Shown: positions 16,619 through 25,272 of the stretch, one piece after another
How positions within the stretch are numbered: the stretch's first letter is position 1
Layout of the letters: each line of letters begins with the position of its first letter
Position numbers and translations under genes: made by a program
Source of the DNA: Altericroceibacterium endophyticum
Lineage (GTDB): Bacteria; Pseudomonadota; Alphaproteobacteria; Sphingomonadales; Sphingomonadaceae
Assembly (NCBI RefSeq): GCF_009827595.1
Contig: NZ_WTYT01000002.1
Location: 124,001-188,000, forward strand
Length of the DNA stretch: 64,000 bases
Direction: 5' to 3'
Notes under the pieces: model-generated
The model's database searches: none
What the model was told of the DNA's origin: nothing
Seen by the model: the letters and a program-made list of their open reading frames with translations, nothing else

Positions 16619-18508
16619 ATGGATAAGAAATCAGCCGACTCGCCCCCTACCGGTGATCTCTTCACCGAAATGCTCCGCATTCAGGGCGACGCCGCCCGCG
16701 AGGTGATGAAAGGCTTCATGCCTGAAATCGCCTATCCGGTTCCGCAAGACGAAGTCCTGAAAGAATGGGGCGATGCCGCATCGAAATTGCAGCAGATGTG
16801 GATGGATCAATATCGCGAGCAGCAGGACGCTTTACCTGAAATGCCCGCGCCCTTGCTGGCAGATCCATCGCAATGGATGGGCATGATGCAGGGCTGGTAT
16901 CAGAAAAATCCCCTCGCCAACCCGGAAAGCCAGCGGCAGCTGTGGCAGGAAGGGATGGCGCTGTGGGATAATATCATGGCGCAATACGGGCTTGGCCCTG
17001 ATGGCAAGGGCGCCGGCAATCTGGAGCCTGAGCTACCCCGAAAGGACCGGCGCTTCGCCGACCCTGCATGGCGCGATTCTCCTGTCTTCGCCCTGATCCA
17101 TCAGACCTATCTGCTGCTGGCCGAACGGATTCAGCAAATGGTCGATAAGATTGACGATATTGACGATGCGGAGCGGGAGAAGATCCGCTTTGCGACCCGC
17201 GCCAGTCTGGAGGCGATGAGCCCGGCCAATTTCCCCATGATGAACCCGGTCGTGCTGGAAAAGACGATCGAGAATCGCGGTGCAAATCTGGTCAAGGGCA
17301 TGGAACGGCTGGCCCATGATCTGGAAAAGGGGCAGCTCACCCATACCGACAATGATGCCTTCCGGCTGGGGGAAAATATCGCCGCGACCCCCGGCAAGGT
17401 CGTGCATGAGACGCCGCTCTATCAAATCATCCAATATACCCCCACGACCGAAAATGTTCATGAAACGCCGCTGATCATCTTTCCGCCCTGGATCAACCGG
17501 TTCTACATCCTCGATCTGAATGAGAAGAAGAGCTTCATCCGCTGGGCCGTGGCGCAAGGCCTGACAGTCTTTGTGGTCAGCTGGCACTCCGCCAATGAAG
17601 AGTTGATCGATACGAGCTGGGACGATTATATCCGCGCGCAGATCGACGTGATCGATCACGTTCGCGAGCGGCTTGACGTCCCCGATGTTCACACGATTGG
17701 CTATTGTGTGGCGGGCACCACCCTGGCCGCGACACTGGCAATTCTGGCCGAGCGCGGACAGGCCGACAAGGTACGCAGTGCGACCTTCTTCACCGCTCAG
17801 GTTGATTTCGAAGAAGCAGGGGAGCTGAAAGTCTTCATCGATGACAACCAGCTGGAAATGGTCCGGCAGGCCAGCCGGGATGGGTTTCTGGATGGGCGCT
17901 ATATGGCGGCGACCTTCAATCTGCTGCGTGGCCGCGACCTGATCTGGAATTACGTCGTCAATCACTACCTGCTGTGTGAAGATTATCCCGCCTTCGACCT
18001 GCTCCACTGGAACAGCGATGTGACCAATCTGCCGGCGGAGTGGCATCAATCCTATCTGCGCGACCTCTACCGGGATAACCGCCTGGTGCAGCCCGGTTCG
18101 CTGACGGCGGACGGCACACCGATCGATCTCGGCAAGATCAAGACACCGGCCTATATTCAGGCCGGGCGGGAAGATCATATCGCGCCTCCGGGAAGCGTCT
18201 TTCGCCTCACGGAACATATCTCCGGCCCGGCCCGCTTCGTGCTGGCAGGAAGCGGCCATATAGCGGGCGTGGTCAACCCGCCCGCAGCCAAGAAATACCA
18301 GCATTGGACCAGCGACGAGAAAGCCACCAGCCTGGATGACTTCATCGCCAAAGCCACCGAACATCCCGGCAGTTGGTGGAATGACTGGCTGGACTGGCTA
18401 TCCGGTTATTCCGATGGAAAAATCCCGGCGAAGGGCAAACGCAAGCCCGGTGGGAAAGGCGACACAGTCATTGAGGATGCCCCCGGCCGATATGTGCGCG
18501 AGCGATAA
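16619..18508 (+). CDS. phaC: Class I poly(R)-hydroxyalkanoate synthase
   Basis: Polymerises 3-hydroxyacyl-CoA to polyhydroxyalkanoate on granules. The product of 629 residues is typical of class I. The lipase-box variant GYCVAGTTL holds the catalytic Cys near residue 363; the Asp of GREDHIAPPGS and the His of GSGHIAGVVNPP complete the triad; PPWINRFYILDL and SWHSANEELIDTSWDDY are family signatures. ATG 16619 is used; the frame opens at 16556, but the intervening hydrophobic residues do not match the usual synthase start. A phasin gene follows 127 bp downstream behind its own promoter. Confidence 0.95.
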   Translation: MDKKSADSPPTGDLFTEMLRIQGDAAREVMKGFMPEIAYPVPQDEVLKEWGDAASKLQQMWMDQYREQQDALPEMPAPLLADPSQWMGMMQGWYQKNPLANPESQRQLWQEGMALWDNIMAQYGLGPDGKGAGNLEPELPRKDRRFADPAWRDSPVFALIHQTYLLLAERIQQMVDKIDDIDDAEREKIRFATRASLEAMSPANFPMMNPVVLEKTIENRGANLVKGMERLAHDLEKGQLTHTDNDAFRLGENIAATPGKVVHETPLYQIIQYTPTTENVHETPLIIFPPWINRFYILDLNEKKSFIRWAVAQGLTVFVVSWHSANEELIDTSWDDYIRAQIDVIDHVRERLDVPDVHTIGYCVAGTTLAATLAILAERGQADKVRSATFFTAQVDFEEAGELKVFIDDNQLEMVRQASRDGFLDGRYMAATFNLLRGRDLIWNYVVNHYLLCEDYPAFDLLHWNSDVTNLPAEWHQSYLRDLYRDNRLVQPGSLTADGTPIDLGKIKTPAYIQAGREDHIAPPGSVFRLTEHISGPARFVLAGSGHIAGVVNPPAAKKYQHWTSDEKATSLDDFIAKATEHPGSWWNDWLDWLSGYSDGKIPAKGKRKPGGKGDTVIEDAPGRYVRER

Positions 18509-18531
18509 AGCGTTCTCCTCACGCGATAAAA

Positions 18532-18599
18532 TTATGTTGCAGTGCACAATTACCCTTGACGAATCATCGCCAATTGCTACTTTGTGCACTGCAACATAA
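18532..18599 (+). promoter_or_regulatory. Phasin promoter between two arms of a perfect 18 bp inverted repeat
   Basis: TTATGTTGCAGTGCACAA at 18532-18549 is the exact reverse complement of 18582-18599, with 32 bp between the arms. Between them a TTGACG box (18556-18561) and TACTTT (18578-18583), 16 bp apart, look like -35 and -10 elements; the right arm overlaps the -10 end. Each arm contains TGC-N3-GCA, the kind of TGC-rich site reported for the PHA regulator PhaR. Two bound repressors would cover the promoter from both sides. No phaR gene is in the window. Confidence 0.7.
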
Positions 18600-18635
18600 G
18601 TCCATTTGGACGGACGATGCAGGAAGCGAGGATTC

Positions 18636-19472
18636 ATGGCCGAGTCGAAGACAGACACAGCCGCGCAGAATGCCGGGAAGGCTCAAGCGGACAAAGCTGC
18701 CGAAAGCAAAACGGCAGCAAAATCTGCGAGCAGTCCGGACAGCTCTGCAAAGGCAAAGGCATCTGATACCGAAATGAAGACAGGCGCATCGGGCGCGCCC
18801 GATAAGGCGCCTGCTGCTTCAGCTTCACCCAAGCCGGCGGCTAAATCCGCAGCACCCCCTAAGGCTGCTGCCAAGACCACCCCGGCCAAAAAGCCTAAAC
18901 CCGTCAAAAAGGTTGCGGCCACACGAACCAAACCTGCCGCGAAAGCTGCCAGGAAGACGCCAAAGCCCGCTGCGGCTCATTCAGCGCCCCCCGCCAGCCA
19001 GCCGTCCGTCAGCGAATTGAAGGAAAAAATTATGTCTACCAAGAACGATACCGATTTCACCAAGCCCATGACTGAAGCCGTGAATGAAATTCAGGGCCGC
19101 GCTCAGGCCACTTTCGAAAAAAGCTCTGAAGTGATGGGCGAAATGAGTGAATTCACCAAGGGCAATGTCGAAGCCATGGTTGAAAGCAGCAAGATCCTCG
19201 CCAGCGGTCTTCAGGAAATGGGCAAGAGCTGTGCCGATGACGCGAAAAGCGCCTATGAAACAGTCAGCGCCGACATGAAAGAAATGGCCGCCGCGAAAAG
19301 CCCGACCGAGCTGTTCCAGCTTCAGGGCAAGCTGATGCGCCGCAATTTCGATGCGATGATCGCGCAGAGCTCCAAGACGTCGGAAGCGATGATGAAGCTT
19401 GCCAATGAAGCCGCCCAGCCGCTTTCCAGCCGCATGAGCGTTGCTGGCGAAAAGATGTCGAAAGTCGCCTGA
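18636..19472 (+). CDS. Phasin family protein with long Ala/Lys/Pro-rich N-terminal extension
   Basis: Coats PHA granules. Residues 1-132 are a low-complexity, basic Ala/Lys/Pro-rich stretch resembling histone H1 or PhaF-type tails. Residues 133-278 form the helical phasin domain (FTKPMTEAVNEIQGRAQATF, KSPTELFQLQGKLMRRNFDA). ATG 18636 has GAGGA upstream. A second in-frame ATG at 19032 has a strong ribosome site, GAAGGA at 19019-19024, seven bases before it, and would give a 146-residue protein of normal phasin size. Both forms may be made. The basic tail could bind DNA, as in PhaM/PhaF proteins. Confidence 0.88.
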   Translation: MAESKTDTAAQNAGKAQADKAAESKTAAKSASSPDSSAKAKASDTEMKTGASGAPDKAPAASASPKPAAKSAAPPKAAAKTTPAKKPKPVKKVAATRTKPAAKAARKTPKPAAAHSAPPASQPSVSELKEKIMSTKNDTDFTKPMTEAVNEIQGRAQATFEKSSEVMGEMSEFTKGNVEAMVESSKILASGLQEMGKSCADDAKSAYETVSADMKEMAAAKSPTELFQLQGKLMRRNFDAMIAQSSKTSEAMMKLANEAAQPLSSRMSVAGEKMSKVA

Positions 19473-19527
19473 ATAAGGCACTGACATAAATATTGAGCCG
19501 GGACTCCTCTCCCCCGGCAAAAGCAGG

Positions 19528-19560
19528 CGGGTCGAACGTGAAACATGTTCGGCCCGTTTC
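19528..19560 (+). terminator. Terminator after the phasin gene
   Basis: 10 bp stem (CGGGTCGAAC with GTTCGGCCCG, one G-U pair), 9-base loop and TTTC tail. Confidence 0.6.
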
Positions 19561-19687
19561 TGTGTGCTGTTTCCAGCTTAAAAGTCAGGAGAAAAATGGC
19601 AGAGATCGGAGTGATAACGCCTTTCAGCGCCATTCAGTGAAGCCTGCATCTTGCAGTTCACCGCCTGCATACGATATTTGCACCTAT

Positions 19688-20107
19688 ATGAGCCCCTTTG
19701 ATTTGCCTTTTGATTCCGGCCAGCTTGATTCCGAACCGCCGATGGTTTCCGGTCTGCTTCCCACCTATGCTGGAGATGCCGATGATGACGGCCCCGGCGA
19801 TGGCAAGGGCGACAGTCAGATTGGTCTTGCCACCAGGACGAAGGCGAAACCGCGCAAGCCAAGCCAGTACAAGGTCTTGCTGCTGAATGACGATTACACG
19901 CCCATGGAATTCGTCGTCATGGTGCTCAAGCGCTTTTTCCGCATGGATCTCGAACAGGCAACGCGGGTGATGCTCCATGTGCATCAACGCGGCGTGGGTG
20001 TATGCGGCGTTTTCCCTTATGAAGTGGCCGAAACCAAGGTGAATCAGGTGATGGATTTCGCCCATGAAAACCAGCACCCCCTGCAATGCACTCTGGAAAA
20101 GGCATAA
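19688..20107 (+). CDS. clpS: ATP-dependent Clp protease adaptor ClpS
   Basis: Delivers N-degron substrates to ClpAP. The product has 139 residues: an acidic variable N-terminus, then the core [20 protein letters not shown] near residue 55 and [21 protein letters not shown] near 95. The [10 protein letters not shown] loop contains the residues that bind N-terminal hydrophobic residues. ATG 19688 is chosen because the upstream frame is not conserved-looking; its ribosome site is weak. clpA is not adjacent. Confidence 0.92.
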   Translation: MSPFDLPFDSGQLDSEPPMVSGLLPTYAGDADDDGPGDGKGDSQIGLATRTKAKPRKPSQYKVLLLNDDYTPMEFVVMVLKRFFRMDLEQATRVMLHVHQRGVGVCGVFPYEVAETKVNQVMDFAHENQHPLQCTLEKA

Positions 20108-20209
20108 GGCCCGGTAACACCCGCCCAAAAAGGTTCATGACCTACCCGGCCGGGCACGCTATAGACCCCGTCTGTTTTCCTTTAACAGCGATTGTAACGG
20201 CCCACCGAT

Positions 20210-21439
20210 TTGAACTTCATCACTGCTCTTGACCGTTACATCTTCCGGCTGGTTCTGGTTCCGATGTTGGGCGTCTTCGTCATCGCCGCCAGCCTGCTGA
20301 TGATGGACAAGATGCTCCGCCTGTTCGAATTCGTTTCGACTGAAGGCGGCCCGATTGGCGTCGTGTTCAAGATGCTGCTCAACCTGATCCCCGAATATGC
20401 CAGTCTGGCTATTCCGCTGGGTCTGATGCTGGGCATTCTGCTCGCCTTTCGCAAACTCGCCACGTCAAGCGAGCTGGACGTGATGCGCGCCGTGGGGTGG
20501 AGCTATACCAGACTGTTGCGGGTGCCCTATTGCATCACCGCAGTGATGATGATCGGCAATTTCCTGATCGTCGGCTATGTGCAGCCTTATGCCCGCTATT
20601 CTTACGAAGAACTGCAATATGAACTGAGCTCCGGCGCATTGGGTGCCGCGATCAAGGTGGGCGAATTCACGACGCTGGAAGACCGCATGGCGCTGCGGAT
20701 CGAGCAAAGCGAAGATGATGGCCGGCGGTTGATCGGCATTTTTGCCCGCATCGCCAATGATAAGGGCCAGGTCCTTTCCATCTCCGCCAGAGAAGGCCGG
20801 TTTCTCGCCAATCGTGAAGATCGCAATACGATAATTCTGCGCCTGATGGATGGTACCATTATACAGGATATGAAAGGCAAGACGCCCCGTATCCTGAGCT
20901 TCACGCAGCATGATCTGCCGATAGACCTTCCCGCAATCGAGCGCTTCCGCAAGCGCGGCGGACAGGACCGGGAATATATCCTGCCCGAATTGCTCGAAAT
21001 CGGCTGGAGTGACCACACATCGGACGCATTGCGCGCCGAAACGCAGGCCAATTTCAACTATCGCATGGTCGAAGTTGTGATGATGCTGATGCTGCCATTG
21101 CTGGCCGTTGCCCTCGCGATTCCGCCCAAGCGATCGTCCTCCGCCCTGGGCGTATTCGTTTCGATCGTGATGGTGGTCGCCTATCACAAGGTGAACCAAT
21201 ACGGACAATCGATCGCCGCGCTGGAGCGGCTCGATCCCTTGCTGGCCCTGTGGGGCCCCTTTGCCATTTTCGCCGCGCTCATCCTGTGGATGTATTACCG
21301 CGTCGCCTATGTTCCGGGTGGACAGGCGATTGGCGCCCTCGAAGTGGCTTTTGCCAAGTTGGCAAGCTGGGTTAAGAAACTCTGGCGCCGAAAAAATCCC
21401 TTGAGCGCGGCGAAACAGAAGGACGTCACCCATGCTTGA
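20210..21439 (+). CDS. lptF: LPS export ABC transporter permease LptF
   Basis: Inner-membrane permease that with LptG and LptB2 extracts lipopolysaccharide for export. 409 residues: helices near 12-38 and 60-85, a periplasmic beta-jellyroll region in the middle, then three C-terminal helices (VVMMLMLPLLAVALAIPP near 285). RYIFRLVLVPMLGVFVIA and AIPLGLMLGILLAFRKLA are family-like. The start is TTG; no ATG with matching N-terminus exists. It overlaps lptG by 8 nt, so the two are coupled. Confidence 0.93.
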   Translation: MNFITALDRYIFRLVLVPMLGVFVIAASLLMMDKMLRLFEFVSTEGGPIGVVFKMLLNLIPEYASLAIPLGLMLGILLAFRKLATSSELDVMRAVGWSYTRLLRVPYCITAVMMIGNFLIVGYVQPYARYSYEELQYELSSGALGAAIKVGEFTTLEDRMALRIEQSEDDGRRLIGIFARIANDKGQVLSISAREGRFLANREDRNTIILRLMDGTIIQDMKGKTPRILSFTQHDLPIDLPAIERFRKRGGQDREYILPELLEIGWSDHTSDALRAETQANFNYRMVEVVMMLMLPLLAVALAIPPKRSSSALGVFVSIVMVVAYHKVNQYGQSIAALERLDPLLALWGPFAIFAALILWMYYRVAYVPGGQAIGALEVAFAKLASWVKKLWRRKNPLSAAKQKDVTHA

Positions 21440-22529
21440 CTTCTTCCCGTCGCGCCAACTGACCATCTATCTCGCCAAGACTTTTATCACCCGCATTCTG
21501 GCCGTTTTGCTGATGCTGGTGCTGGTGCTGCAAATGCTGGATCTGCTGTCGGAAAGCGGTGACATCCTTGCCTATCCGGGCAATGGCCAGGGGCAGCTCT
21601 GGACCTATGTTTCTCTGCGTATTCCGCAGTTGATGGCGCGTTTTCTGCCTTATTCCGTCCTGCTTGCCACCATCATTACCCTCGCGACGCTAAATCAGAA
21701 CAGCGAGGTGGTGGCGATGAAGGCCGCAGGGCTTTCGGCCCATCAGATCCTGGCCCCCTTGCTGCTGACGGCATTGGTGGTCGCGGGGATTTCCTTCGCC
21801 TTTAACGAACGGGTCGTAACCCGCTCCACGGCCACGCTAAAGGCCTGGACAGCGGCGGATTACGGGCCGATTCCCAAAGACCCCAGCGTCCGCCACAATG
21901 TGTACTATACGGACGGTACCAATATCCTCACAGCTGACAGCAAAAGCGGCAGCGGCGCGAAGACCGTGCTGGAGGGCGTGACCTATTACACCCGTGACGC
22001 GCAAGGCATGATCAGCCGGCAAGTGCGCAGTCCCCGCGCCACCTATGCCAACCCCGGCTGGTTTCTGGAAAACCCCACCACATTTGATGTGCAAAGCGCC
22101 GATAGCCGCGAATTGCAGGAGCCGCTGCGCGTTGCGCGCGGTGTTACGCTGGATCAAATGGCCATGACCGGTGTCGATCCCGACGCTCTGTCACTGACAG
22201 AATTGGCTGATGCGATCGACACCATGAAAAGAAGCGGCCGCCACACTTCCGAGTTGGAGGGCAAATGGTGGCACAAGATATCGGGCCCGCTATCGGCTGT
22301 ATTGATGCCGCTGCTGGGCGCGGTTGCCGGTTTTGGCCTGGCCCGATCAGGCCAGCTTTTCATGCGGGCCATAATTGGCATGGCGCTGGGCTTTGCCTAT
22401 TTTGTGGTCGATAATGCGGCGCTCGCCATGGGTGGTTTTGGCGGATATCCGCCTGTTCTGGCCGCCTGGGCGCCCTTTATGCTGTTCTTCTTCCTCGGTG
22501 AAACCGTGCTGATCCGCACGGAGGAATAG
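21432..22529 (+). CDS. lptG: LPS export ABC transporter permease LptG
   Basis: Partner permease of LptF, 365 residues. It has the six-helix YjgP/YjgQ layout: helix 1 near 12-35 (TFITRILAVLLMLVLVLQML), LPYSVLLATIITLATLNQNSE near 72, a periplasmic domain, and C-terminal helices from about 280. The ATG lies inside the last codons of lptF. Confidence 0.93.
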   Translation: MLDFFPSRQLTIYLAKTFITRILAVLLMLVLVLQMLDLLSESGDILAYPGNGQGQLWTYVSLRIPQLMARFLPYSVLLATIITLATLNQNSEVVAMKAAGLSAHQILAPLLLTALVVAGISFAFNERVVTRSTATLKAWTAADYGPIPKDPSVRHNVYYTDGTNILTADSKSGSGAKTVLEGVTYYTRDAQGMISRQVRSPRATYANPGWFLENPTTFDVQSADSRELQEPLRVARGVTLDQMAMTGVDPDALSLTELADAIDTMKRSGRHTSELEGKWWHKISGPLSAVLMPLLGAVAGFGLARSGQLFMRAIIGMALGFAYFVVDNAALAMGGFGGYPPVLAAWAPFMLFFFLGETVLIRTEE

Positions 22530-22615
22530 CGAATTTCCGGATAATCCGCACTCTCAGGAACCTACACCAACAAGGATGGTTTGGACTCGAATCCTGTTAT
22601 CTTGGGAGATTACAC

Positions 22616-22897
22616 ATGAAATCACTTATCCTCGCTGCAAGTGTTGGCACAGTATTGGCCCTGTCGGCCTGCTCAGAAGCCAAAGCGCCTGAAGCCGTTG
22701 ACGAATCCGCCACCACGGAAACCACCGATGGCACCGTGCCAATGAACAACGAAACCTTCGATCCTGCGACGCAGAATGACAGCCCCGATTCGGTCACGAT
22801 TGATGGCGATGGCGTCACAGCAAATATCACCGATGGCGACACGTCGATTTCGGCCGACCTTGATGACGATCCTTCAGCAAGCGTTACCACCAACTGA
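22616..22897 (+). CDS. Small acidic lipoprotein
   Basis: 93 residues; the signal peptide ends in a lipobox LSAC, so Cys19 is probably lipidated. The mature part is rich in Asp, Glu, Ser and Thr, with a repetitive TIDGDGVTANITDGDTSIS stretch, and has no recognised domain. GGGAG lies upstream of the ATG. A GGAAC-N16-GGTT sequence at 22557-22581 resembles an EcfG-type promoter, so stress induction is possible. A terminator follows. Confidence 0.75.
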   Translation: MKSLILAASVGTVLALSACSEAKAPEAVDESATTETTDGTVPMNNETFDPATQNDSPDSVTIDGDGVTANITDGDTSISADLDDDPSASVTTN

Positions 22898-22921
22898 TTT
22901 CGGCCAACCCGAATAATCCAG

Positions 22922-22963
22922 CAGCCACCCGCTCAGCAGATATGCTGATCCGGTGGCTGTTTT
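22922..22963 (+). terminator. Terminator after the small lipoprotein gene
   Basis: Outer stem CAGCCACC/GGTGGCTG with an inner CAGCA/TGCTG stem, then TTTT. The rest of the gap to the hydroxylase gene shows nothing recognisable. Confidence 0.75.
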
Positions 22964-23133
22964 GATTCTGCTCAATCCCTGTTAAGCTTCCCTCTTGTAT
23001 ACAGGCGCAAATTGTTTCGGGCGCCGTACCCGGCCCGCCATTTTGACGCCGCATTTTGGTGTTTGGGCAAACGGGAAGAACTGGAAACCGGTCGGCGATG
23101 ACCGGACCACCAAACGCATCAGGGAATGAACAC

Positions 23134-23961
23134 GTGTCGCAGAACTCTGCAAATATGGTCGATCCTCAGGACCTGCCCTTCTGGAAACGAAGCCACTACC
23201 TTGACCGCATGACGCTCAAGCAATTGATCGTGGCCTATTTCCAGCATTACACCATCATGTCCTACCTCTCGATCGCGGCTTTGTCGGTGGTGTTTTTCGC
23301 CTTTTATCCTGCGGGCGTGTGGCAGACTCTGGGCGCGATTGCAGCGGCGGTGCTGGTTTACCCGCTGGTCTGGCATTTGCTGCATCAATATGTCCTGCAC
23401 AGCCGCTGGATGTGGAAGCATAAATTGCTCGCTCCGACGTGGAAGCGCATCCATTACGACCATCATCAGGACCCGAACGATCTGTCGGTGCTGTTTGGTG
23501 CCCTGCATACCACCGTGCCCACTGTTGCCATCGCCACGATTCCCGTGGGCTGGCTGATCGGTGGCCCGGGCGGCGCTGCAGCGGCTTTTGCAACCGGCAT
23601 TCTCACCACCTGCTATTATGAATTCATGCATTGCATCCAGCATCTGGCCTTCAAGCCGAAATGGAAATGGGTGCAGCACATGAAGCAGCGTCATAATGAA
23701 CATCATTATTTTGATGAGGACGGCAATTTCGGCATCACCAATTATCTGTGGGACCGTGTGCTGGGCACCTATTACATCAAGAAAGATCGCAAGAAACGCT
23801 CCGCAACCGTTTTCAATCTCGGCTATGATGAAGATGTTGCCCTGCGCTATCCCTATGTCAAAGATCTGTCTGGCGGCATCGCCAGCGGCCATCCCCGTCG
23901 CCGGGTGATGGGCAAGGAAGGCCAGCAACCGAACAAATCGGATGACCGTGCCTCGGCTTGA
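23134..23961 (+). CDS. Sterol desaturase / fatty acid hydroxylase family protein
   Basis: Membrane di-iron enzyme of about 275 residues. Four hydrophobic segments lie between about 35 and 180, with the His clusters of the family: HLLHQYVLHSRWMW, HYDHHQDPND, HCIQHLAF and HNEHHYFDEDGNFG. GTG 23134 has AGGGAA seven bases upstream; ATG 23098 would add 12 residues without a ribosome site. Members hydroxylate fatty acyl chains, carotenoids or sphingoid lipids. The next gene, 58 bp downstream, is a large GNAT-like protein, so the pair may modify a membrane lipid. The substrate is not determined. Confidence 0.85.
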   Translation: MSQNSANMVDPQDLPFWKRSHYLDRMTLKQLIVAYFQHYTIMSYLSIAALSVVFFAFYPAGVWQTLGAIAAAVLVYPLVWHLLHQYVLHSRWMWKHKLLAPTWKRIHYDHHQDPNDLSVLFGALHTTVPTVAIATIPVGWLIGGPGGAAAAFATGILTTCYYEFMHCIQHLAFKPKWKWVQHMKQRHNEHHYFDEDGNFGITNYLWDRVLGTYYIKKDRKKRSATVFNLGYDEDVALRYPYVKDLSGGIASGHPRRRVMGKEGQQPNKSDDRASA

Positions 23962-24019
23962 TTTTCATTGGCCAAAGTCTCACTGGTTTGAATATCAACA
24001 GCAGGAATAGACGTTTATT

Positions 24020-25171
24020 ATGGGCGAAGTGGCCGTCACCCCGGTTTCGGGAAAACGCGATCTGAAAGAATTCATCGATTGCGGATATGCCTTTAACCGG
24101 GACGATCCCAATTGGGTGCCACCCCTGCGGTCAGAAATGGTCGAATTGCTTACGCCGGGCAAAAACCCATTCTTCACCCACGCCCGCGTTCAGCTGTTTC
24201 TGGCCCGTAGCAATGGCACAATTATCGGGCGTATTTCAGCCCATATTGATGAGCTTGCTCTGACCCAGCCGAAAGATCAGGGCATGGGTCCCGGCACGGG
24301 CAATTGGGGCCTGCTGGAGGCGGATAGCGAAGCCACTGCCCATATCTTGATTGCTCAGGCGGAAGAATGGCTGCGCGGTCAGGGTATGACGCGCGTTCTC
24401 GCCCCCATTTCCCTGTCGATCTGGGAAGAGCCAGGCCTGCTGGTGAAGGGCCATGATCATCCGCCAACCGTGATGATGGGCCATCATTCAGCCAAATATG
24501 AAGGTTGGATCGAAAGCGCCGGTTACACGCCGGCCAAATCCCTGTTTACCTATGAACTGGGGATCACCGAGGAATTCCCGCCGATCGTACAGCGGATTAT
24601 CAAATCCGGCGAAAAGAACGATCGGATCAATATCCGGCAGGTGGAAATCGCGCATTTTGATCGCGAAGCCAAAATCATCATCGATATTCTGAACGAAGCC
24701 TGGTCACAGAATTGGGGTTTTGTGCCGTTCACCGAAACGGAAAAGGCGCATATCGGCAAGAAGCTGAAACCGCTCGTGCGTGAAGATCTGATCATGATTG
24801 CCGAGCTAGACGGTGACCCCGTCGCCTTCATGATCACCCTGCCCAATGCGAACGAGCCCATCGCCCGGATCGGCGGCAAATTGCTGCCTTTTGGCTGGCT
24901 GAAAATGCTGCGCTGGCTGCGTAACCCTCAGGTGAGAACCATGCGTGTGCCGCTGATGGGCGTTGTTCAGAAACTGCAGAGCAGCCGGATGGCCAGCCAG
25001 CTGGCCTTTATGATGATCGAATATATTCGCCGCAACGCGATCAGCCGCTATGGCGCTACGCGTGGAGAGATCGGCTGGATTCTGGATGACAATCAGGGAA
25101 TGATTGCCATCGCCGATGCGATCAATGCCGACATAAATCGCGAATATAAGATTTACGCCAAGCCGCTCTGA
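24020..25171 (+). CDS. Large GNAT-like acyltransferase (possible N-acyltransferase of lipid metabolism)
   Basis: 383 residues, longer than ordinary acetyltransferases. The N-terminal half begins with DLKEFIDCGYAFNRDDPNWV, then a GNAT-type strand FLARSNGTIIGRISAHID near 65 and YEGWIESAGYTPAKSLFTY near 160. The C-terminal half has MIAELDGDPVAFMITLPN near 255 and YGATRGEIGWILDDNQGM near 350. This layout recalls the uncharacterised GNAT proteins that include the bacterial ceramide synthase of Caulobacter; the link is from memory of family style and is uncertain. The neighbouring fatty acid hydroxylase supports a lipid role. Confidence 0.7.
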   Translation: MGEVAVTPVSGKRDLKEFIDCGYAFNRDDPNWVPPLRSEMVELLTPGKNPFFTHARVQLFLARSNGTIIGRISAHIDELALTQPKDQGMGPGTGNWGLLEADSEATAHILIAQAEEWLRGQGMTRVLAPISLSIWEEPGLLVKGHDHPPTVMMGHHSAKYEGWIESAGYTPAKSLFTYELGITEEFPPIVQRIIKSGEKNDRINIRQVEIAHFDREAKIIIDILNEAWSQNWGFVPFTETEKAHIGKKLKPLVREDLIMIAELDGDPVAFMITLPNANEPIARIGGKLLPFGWLKMLRWLRNPQVRTMRVPLMGVVQKLQSSRMASQLAFMMIEYIRRNAISRYGATRGEIGWILDDNQGMIAIADAINADINREYKIYAKPL

Positions 25172-25210
25172 CTCCCTTGCGTGGCTAAGCGTTATTTGCG
25201 CAGCCCTCAG

Positions 25211-25236
25211 GGAACTTATTCCGGATAATCAGCGTT
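25211..25236 (+). promoter_or_regulatory. EcfG-type promoter of the response regulator gene
   Basis: GGAAC (25211-25215), 17 bp spacer, CGTT (25233-25236): matches the alphaproteobacterial general-stress sigma factor consensus. Confidence 0.8.
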
Positions 25237-25272
25237 TTGCCTGCGCGTCGCCCGCATTCCGCGGCCGCCGCA

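Noticed and set aside
18532-18599. 18 bp inverted repeat as phaC terminator
   Set aside because: Arms are 32 bp apart, no T-run follows, and promoter boxes lie between them; operator pair is more likely.
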